Source: Paramacrobiotus metropolitanus (Eukaryota; Tardigrada; Eutardigrada; Parachela; Macrobiotidae). Taken from it: DNA of 64,000 nt. A program made the position numbers and the translations under genes. Positions 57,521 through 64,000 of this stretch are shown one piece after another. The stretch spans positions 124,001 to 188,000 of the forward strand of contig NW_026570283.1 in the NCBI RefSeq assembly GCF_019649055.1, written 5' to 3'. The notes below the pieces were generated by a model. The model did no database searches, was not told the origin of the DNA, and saw only the letters and a list, made by a program, of their open reading frames with translations. Each line of letters starts with the position of its first letter. Position 1 is the first letter of the stretch.

Positions 57521-60500
57521 ATGTACGCCAATTGCAGCGACGGTGATGTGGCGTGTCAAGCCGGCCACATGGACCAACTGACCCGGCTGTTTAATCTGTA
57601 CAATCAGTTGGCATCCGTGGAACCCAATCTGACCTTTGACAGTTTGCTGGACAAAGCCAGTCATCTGCTGCAGGAGCGCATCGAAGATGTTGAGGCCGCG
57701 GGAGGGACAAATGCGTCGCTAAGACACGCGGTCACTGCCGAAGCGGTGCCGACTGACCTGGGCTATAAGGTCACCGTGACTATCTCGCATCTGGGAATAT
57801 TCTTGTTGGGATGCGTGGGCAACGTGGCGGTTATAGGGGCGGCATTCCGGTCCAAGTTCTTGCGGACGCCGACCTACAGCTATCTGGTATGCCCAGCTTT
57901 AATGTGGTATATAGTATAAGTCACTGGTCAACCAGAACAACCAGTTCTTGAGAAAAAGCTTTGTGGTCAACGTGTCAATGGGAGAAAATGTTAAATTAAT
58001 ATTTGCAAAGGAATTTTATGGAGACGTAGTTTGTACTTTGTAAATTACATATAAAGTTGAGCATTTTCATCGAAAGAGTGCTTTTTTGGGCTGGTATACG
58101 CAAATTCAAACTCCCAGTCACTCCCATTTCTTAATATTTGAAGGTCAACATTCAAACGTTGCATCATAAGGCTGCTTTGCGTAGGTAAAAGTTTGCGCTT
58201 TACGTGTAATTTCCGCCGATTGCGTGTGCACCCTTACATACTGATATAAAGGTCTTGTGGGAAGTCAAGAATCTGAATTATCGATATGAAATGTAAATTG
58301 CCAAAATAATGAATAGCACTCGCGTATTATGCGCCACGTATTATGCGAATAACATTTGCGTATTCGTTCAAATGCAGGACACCAACTCCCGCTGGTAGCC
58401 AACGTGCTGCAATAAAATATGGATGTTTATGTAAAGCTGGAAGAATAGAGTAACTGTGCTCAGGTGATAACTCTCATGACAGTTTTTGCATGATCTGCAT
58501 TTTATTACAATTAACTCACCAACAAACAAAGGACATACCGGACGCATGAGTTTCGCCAATTCGCACTTCGTATCGCACGAATGGAATTACAGATACTTAT
58601 ATTGAAACACTGCTATTAACTGGGTAGCAGTTAAGAAGCCTTCCAAGTTGCTTATTACTAAGATTGTATTAGCAATATTTACATAAACTAGCTGTTGATT
58701 TGTCAAATCGCAGAACAGCCGTGGACTTAAGAGGCGCGAGGAGATGAGCGATCGTGATGTCATTTTATTCGAAATTCCCGAATACCTAATACGTACCTTT
58801 GTGCCTCACTGCTTTGCATTTTCGATAAGCTAGTCAAAGCCAAAGGAAGATGTGGATAACTCGGTGCAGCCCCAGGTGCAGTGTGAGTGCGCTCTTTCCC
58901 TATAGCTTACAAGTGACACTGCGTAATGCAAAGTTCACTCGTTCGTGCATTTCCTTCCGGAACCATTTAGATAGTAGGCAGGCAAAAATACATACCTTGC
59001 TTCCGCAGGCTGGGCAGCAGGATCGACTTGATAAAAGGAAGTGTTTTTACAGCAAAACTGCTGCTTTAAAACGTTTGGTAAATTATGCATTTAGTGAGTG
59101 ACGTGCATTCTTTTACAGAACTGCGTTGAAATTAATCACAAGGTTAATTTAAACGTGGTTTTGTTTGTTCTTCGACTAAAAGGTTAGTGTCACCGCAGCA
59201 GTCATTTTGCATACTACGTTTTTGCACGAGCAGTTCATCAGAAACTATAACCATGACTAATATGACCAATTAATAATAACGCTAGTAATATGAATGATGT
59301 GTAATTCTCCATTCAGGATCTTGACATTAGGTATATTTCAACTCCCGGTAAGCTTGTTGTGATGCGCTGTATACAATAATTTATAATCATATAACACCTC
59401 GTAAGAGTGACGGAACTGTCAAAGGCATTTTAATGGAACTGGATGGGAGCTAATTATCTGTGGTTCTCAAAGTTGGTACGTTTTCAGCGGGGACAAATTC
59501 TAGCACAGGAGACTGAACTGAGAATGTAGAAACAGTATCAATAAGAAATCGAAGCAATAAAAATCAGGTGCACCGTTGCGTTCCACGTGCGTTGTACGCC
59601 TACAGTAATTAAATAATATCATATAATAAGCTGAAATATCAAATAATAAGCGGTTACCGGCCTGGCTTCAGTCTATTCTCAGGCCAAAATTTTCTTAAGG
59701 GACTTCATTAAAAAGACATTAAAACGCACAGTAATTTGTAGTAACCAGCCGCTACAGCTTGTGGCGGGTCGGTACAGAGTTTATGCACAACTTCCATTTA
59801 AAAATCTTAAATATGAAGCAAGTGCGGCTTGGTTACCGGCGGGTCGCAGGAGTATGATCAGATGTGCAGATACAGATATACAAATACGTTGACTGTACAG
59901 AATGATTAAACGATGATATTATGATTATATAATGCAGGTATCGTTAGCCATTGCGGATCTGCTGGTTCTCTGCACCGCCATTCCACAGGACATTCTCAAT
60001 AGCTTCGGCCAGCGCTGGATGCTGGGATATGGTGGGTGCGCCGTGGTGGTGTTCCTGAATTTCTTTGGCATCAACGTGGGCAGCATGAGGTAGGAAAGCG
60101 GAATAGCCGTAAGACGTTTTATTGCGTGGTTGGAGGGCACAACTGAAATTCTATAAAAGATTTAACGAACCATATCCTGGACACGCAGACCAAGAAATTT
60201 TCTCACCTACAATTATACGTACTGTATTGATATTGATATGCCGCTGGTACTGCATTGCAACAGACGTATAGTATGAGTATCTGTGGTCGCTAATCAGCGG
60301 CATTTGCACTGTCAAGCCCATGCTCCGTAGTCCGGAGGCTGCGTCCTTTGAAACACCGGAAATTATTCCAACATCGTTAAAGATACTTACGGCAGCCGTG
60401 GGCTGGTTTATGTTCTCAGTGACCTTTACATGCAGTAAGAACAAGTTTCGTTGTGGAAAGTGAATATGTGTTCACTAGTTTAAACTGTTTGTCGCATTTC

Positions 60501-62344
60501 TTATATGTCTCGATTTCCGTACGTGAAGGCTAATCGATTACAGTCGCACAAATTACGACACTCACTAAGATAACTCGTTAATGTCTCACTGTGTCATGGT
60601 ATCAATTTTATGTAGGAATTATAAATCGCCCACATGTATGCATAGTGAAGTGCATAGCCCGTGTGGCTGCACGAACTGTTACAGCCTATCCCAAATCCCA
60701 AGATTAACGAGAAGCATTTTTAGTTTAATTAGGTGTTCGGCGATCACCTAATTAAACTTACATAAAAGGGACCTTAACAAGTTTAACTTACAGATACAAC
60801 AACGCCTTGCAGCTAAGTACATAAATTCATATAACAAAGAGAAAAATATGGATTATTCTAGAATCAGCGTAAGAACAACGGTCAGCTGAAAAAAGGTTTT
60901 TGCAGCGTCTATCAGTCCGCAGTAGCCTTCATTTTGCATTATGGCATAGAGCCCAGCACGCGAAGCGTACAGGTTACGGCACTCGGCATCCAAGTGCTTA
61001 TACCCAGGCTCCCAGCCATACTTCAAAATCATAGCCGAGATTCAATACGTGGGCATCCCTAATTGAGAAAGCTCCATTAATTTACCTTTGACGAGAAGAA
61101 ACGGTTTATAAACTTTACAATTAACCGTAATATTGCAATGGTTGCATCCCGCGCAGCTTGGGAGTACTGCCTCCACGCTTCAGTGGGATAACAGCTGTTT
61201 AAAGGCGTGGCAGATAGATTTAATCCCAGATTATGTTGGTTTCGTAGAGCCGCCGCAATATCGATTTCGTAGCCTATAAAAGGCGTTCTTTAAACGATTT
61301 AATCAGCAATATGCGATAAGTAATAAGCAGTATCTGTTAATTTCACCTTAGAAACACTTTAACATTTCACTTTAGAAACAACTTTTCAATTTCATGGGTT
61401 GTAAACTTGTGATGCGCGATTAACACAAGAAAAGCAAAAAACTTTCAAGTATCAAGTATGTGATTGCTTACATAAACCGTCATTTGTTTTCTCAGCATCT
61501 TGGCGTTCACCGCTGAACGCTACGTCGCCATCTGTCAACCGTTGTATGCTTACCGCTTCTGCACCGTCGCGCGTACCCGAAACATCATCCGTCTAATATG
61601 GATGCTGGTCCTGCTGTACTCCGGCGGCTGGCTCCTCTCCACCAATCTCCTTTCCGTCCTCAGCACCACCGGCACCGATCGATCGACCCAGGCATGCAAC
61701 CTTGTCATGCCGGCCGGCGCCTACACCACCTTCTTCGCCGTGGACTTGCTTCTCTTTTACGCGTTCCCCCTCTTCGTATGCGTACTGGCCTACACGAAGA
61801 TCTTCATAGCGGTCAAGAACACCTCCTTCCAGCCGTACTGCAGTATCCGTGTACAGTTCGGTTCCATGTCGCCATCCGTAGAGTCCAACGATGCCATCAG
61901 CCGGGAACTTAATAACTCGGCGTCGGTGCGCGTTGTGCTTCCGCAGATACGCATCACCCGACTGCAGCCGCGGCGGAAAATGACCCGTACCTCGGTAAGT
62001 ATGGTTGGTTGACTCTTTGTGGCTTTTAGCTATCGTTTACTGTTTTTTTCATATCGTGTTACACGGTTGCACAGACGTTACGGCTGCTGGTGATTGTCGT
62101 GGTATTCTTTGCGGGGGCGTGGCTGCCGTTTCGGCTCATTCCGGTGTACAAGTCGTATTACCGAACCGGCACCTCAGCGGACGATTGGTACTTGTTCTGC
62201 GCTCATACATTGGTGTATTTGAACTGTGCGTCCAATCCCATTCTGTATAATGTGATGAGTCCGCGATTTCGTGCAGCGTTGCGCCAGTGCGGATTTCGAT
62301 GCATTTTCCGGCGATGGAAGCAGTCAAGTTCCCATGGATATTAA
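57521..62344 (+). CDS. TRH-receptor-like class A GPCR, 428 aa, 4 exons
   Basis: Exons 57521-57886, 59938-60089, 61496-61994 and 62075-62344 sum to 1287 nt in consistent phase. The N-terminal extracellular part has N-linked glycosylation sites (NCS, NLT, NAS). TM1 contains GNVAVIGA, TM2 SLAIADLLVLC, then the TM3 end AERYVAIC (the ERY form of DRY). The segment after it, QPLYAYRFCTVARTRNI, follows the TRH-receptor pattern of C-T-x-x-R-A. TM6 has FFAGAWLPFRL and TM7 NCASNPILYNVMSPRFR with the NPxxY variant. In invertebrates such receptors bind TRH/EFLamide-type peptides; the ligand is inferred. The large first intron (2 kb) and third-loop length are ordinary. AATAAA follows at 62347. Confidence 0.85.
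60722..60758. repeat. Perfect 14-bp hairpin in a GPCR intron
   Basis: AGTTTAATTAGGTG (60722-60735) and CACCTAATTAAACT (60745-60758) are exact reverse complements around a 9-base loop. Confidence 0.8.
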
Positions 62345-63214
62345 AGAATAAAATAAGCGCAATTTCTTGTTAATTAACCTTTCTTTATCTCTGTTTCTGT
62401 ATGTATAGTGCTGCCACAAAAGCGCGTCAACGTTCGACGCACCTCCGACCAGACGCACATTATTTTTCACCAATTTCGATGCTTCTTTAAAGTTCTTTCC
62501 AGTACTAGTATTAAAGTTTAAGTACTTGAGTTGCACCTTCGTATAAATTACACTTAAACCTCGACAAATGGGAAAGCTTCAGCACAAGTTGAGTTGAATA
62601 GAACTACAAGTGGTTTTTTTCGTACACGATCTGCTGTGGTACAAATCAGTGAAATTGAAGTCCCAACTAGAAGACACATCGTTTGTCATTAGAGTATCCA
62701 TGCAGGCTTTCGATTCTAGAGCAGACCGATGAGAGCGAACAGTATGGATTCTATCATTTCCATGGAATATGGAATTTTGGATTTGACTGTTGCCCTTTTG
62801 GATGCGCGTAGTACCGAAACTCACTAAGCCAAAGCCAATTTACTGCACTAGTAGATTGCTGATACTTTGTATTTCCATGTTGAAAGCAAGCTGACAAGCA
62901 TCTGTTCAACAACGGTCAAAATGGCAGTGCCCGAAATAGGAGACAACTTCATGGGCAGTGCCAGTGGTATAGGAATGCCAGCTGCTGTGTCAACCGCAGA
63001 CATCTGACTAACTAACAACAGTTCAACGCCGATTCTGTTGCAGTTTGCTTTATAATGCTTGCGCCAGCCAGCGGATGAGAAGTATGACATTACGACTGAG
63101 TTATCTATCGTTTTTGCTAACACAAGAACCTTCGGTCCCGAAGTTAAAAAAAAATTCGTATGTGTTCTTTAAAACAAAAACTCTCCAAAAGGGTGGGTAA
63201 ACCTAACGTCTTAA
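62345..63214. other. Spacer between the GPCR and the gustatory-like receptor
   Basis: AATAAA at 62347-62352 lies just after the GPCR stop. No supported gene follows; a minus-strand ORF at 62848-63123 lacks support. Confidence 0.45.
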
Positions 63215-64000
63215 ATGCGGTGTCTCATCAAAAACGTTTCCTTTATTTGGTTAGTGATTCTGCAGATTTTCAGTATTTTCGTGTATCCTATAAGCAGACG
63301 CCACAAGAAAACATATGCCCTATGTAAAACGGTGGCTTTTCTGTCGTCCACCATTCAAATCTTGGCATTGTCCTACTCATTCTACAATGGGTTTCGTGAT
63401 GATCTCCTGGACTCGAGACGATCGTTTACGGCAGTTACACTGTCACTGGTTTCCTATTTATGCGAGGCTGTCTCAGCTGTCTACTTGTTTTACGTTGGCC
63501 AAAAATCCAGTGCGGCTATTCTTTGTTGCGTAAAAGCAATGACATCCGAAGCCGACATGACAAAAATTTCTGTTAAACTCGGATTCTGCGCATTTATGGC
63601 AGTAAATGGTGTGGTGATTGTAGCCTTCTGTGCCAGTCGAATAGCCTACGACATCGCCTCCTTTGGCTCGGACGGTACCATTCATACTGATTATGCGCCC
63701 GTGCAAAACTATTTATCGTACTCTGTATTTTGCGTCGTCTACACTTTTTACTGTGTCTTCTACCGTATGCTGAACACTGGTCAAGTGCTTTTTCAGACTT
63801 TTACCGCTTGTTTTGCGTTGATACTAGGACGACGGTTATGTGAAGTCGTTCAGACTCTTCACGAAAGACTGAAATCGAAGGAGACAGCAGACCTTTCTTC
63901 CTTTTTGGACAAGCACCGATATCTTGTGGATTTGGTGAAACAGTTTAATTCCTTGATTACAAAGGCACTTCTTCTGCTATACTTTCAAAATTTGACATCC
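63215..64000 (+). CDS. Gustatory-receptor-like 7TM protein, partial at the right edge
   Basis: Open frame of 262 codons from ATG 63215 to the last base of the window, with no stop. It is a multi-pass membrane protein: hydrophobic segments include IWLVILQIFSIFVYPI, TVAFLSSTIQILALSY, FTAVTLSLVSYLCEAVSAVYL, KLGFCAFMAVNGVVIVAFC, YLSYSVFCVVYTFYCVFY and the start of a later TM after HRYLVDLVKQFN. Basic cytoplasmic loops and the charged HERLKSKE..DKHRYL helix before the C-terminal TMs fit the invertebrate gustatory/odorant (7tm_6/7tm_7) layout. A different orphan 7TM family is possible. The C-terminal signature is outside the window. Confidence 0.55.
   Translation, partial: MRCLIKNVSFIWLVILQIFSIFVYPISRRHKKTYALCKTVAFLSSTIQILALSYSFYNGFRDDLLDSRRSFTAVTLSLVSYLCEAVSAVYLFYVGQKSSAAILCCVKAMTSEADMTKISVKLGFCAFMAVNGVVIVAFCASRIAYDIASFGSDGTIHTDYAPVQNYLSYSVFCVVYTFYCVFYRMLNTGQVLFQTFTACFALILGRRLCEVVQTLHERLKSKETADLSSFLDKHRYLVDLVKQFNSLITKALLLLYFQNLTS

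Noticed and set aside
1-64000. CRISPR arrays, bacterial operons, rRNA genes
   Set aside because: No regularly spaced repeats, Shine-Dalgarno-led gene clusters or rRNA-like sequence were seen; the window is eukaryotic.

Overview
This window is nuclear DNA from an animal. Split genes with GT..AG introns of about 55 bp to 2 kb, TATA/Inr promoters, TRH-receptor-like and gustatory-receptor-like 7TM genes, and metazoan genes such as PIGW, UBXN7, ATMIN/ASCIZ, ODR4, EEF2KMT and a MATH-BTB gene all point to an invertebrate, probably a protostome. I cannot place it further. A small-genome ecdysozoan such as a tardigrade would fit but is only a guess.

Layout. 1-9009: sparse left arm with a small secreted peptide gene (766-963, good TATA box), a decayed retroelement fragment (3118-3856), a repetitive disordered secreted protein (4239-4925, minus) and a three-exon secreted protein of unknown family (7367-8610). 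9016-27719: an 18,704-bp Polinton/Maverick DNA element with identical 238-bp terminal inverted repeats and a 6-bp AACTAT target duplication. 28427-53378: gene-dense host DNA with PIGW(-), UBXN7(+), a D-amino-acid/D-aspartate oxidase(+), MATH-BTB(-), EEF2KMT(+), ATMIN/ASCIZ(-) and ODR4(+). PIGW/UBXN7, MATH-BTB/EEF2KMT and ATMIN/ODR4 are divergent pairs. 53379-64000: sparse DNA, then a TRH-receptor-like GPCR (57521-62344) and a gustatory-receptor-like gene running off the right edge.

The Polinton carries the expected virus-like set: protein-primed family B DNA polymerase, retroviral-type integrase, penton-like minor capsid protein, basic pVI-like protein, double-jelly-roll major capsid protein, adenain-like protease, two small conserved Polinton proteins, packaging ATPase and a small membrane protein. 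It also carries unusual cargo: two spliced left-end genes of unknown function (one with two SUMO-interaction-like motifs), an intact minus-strand orphan of 189 aa, a disrupted right-side orphan, and a leucine-rich-repeat single-pass membrane protein next to the right repeat. The core genes are broken by many frame changes, although the terminal repeats match perfectly and several other ORFs are intact.

The most interesting signals are the LRR membrane protein inside the Polinton, and a short motif (TTTGACGCC) that recurs at non-coding positions inside the element, mostly as paired copies, and that I did not find elsewhere in the window.
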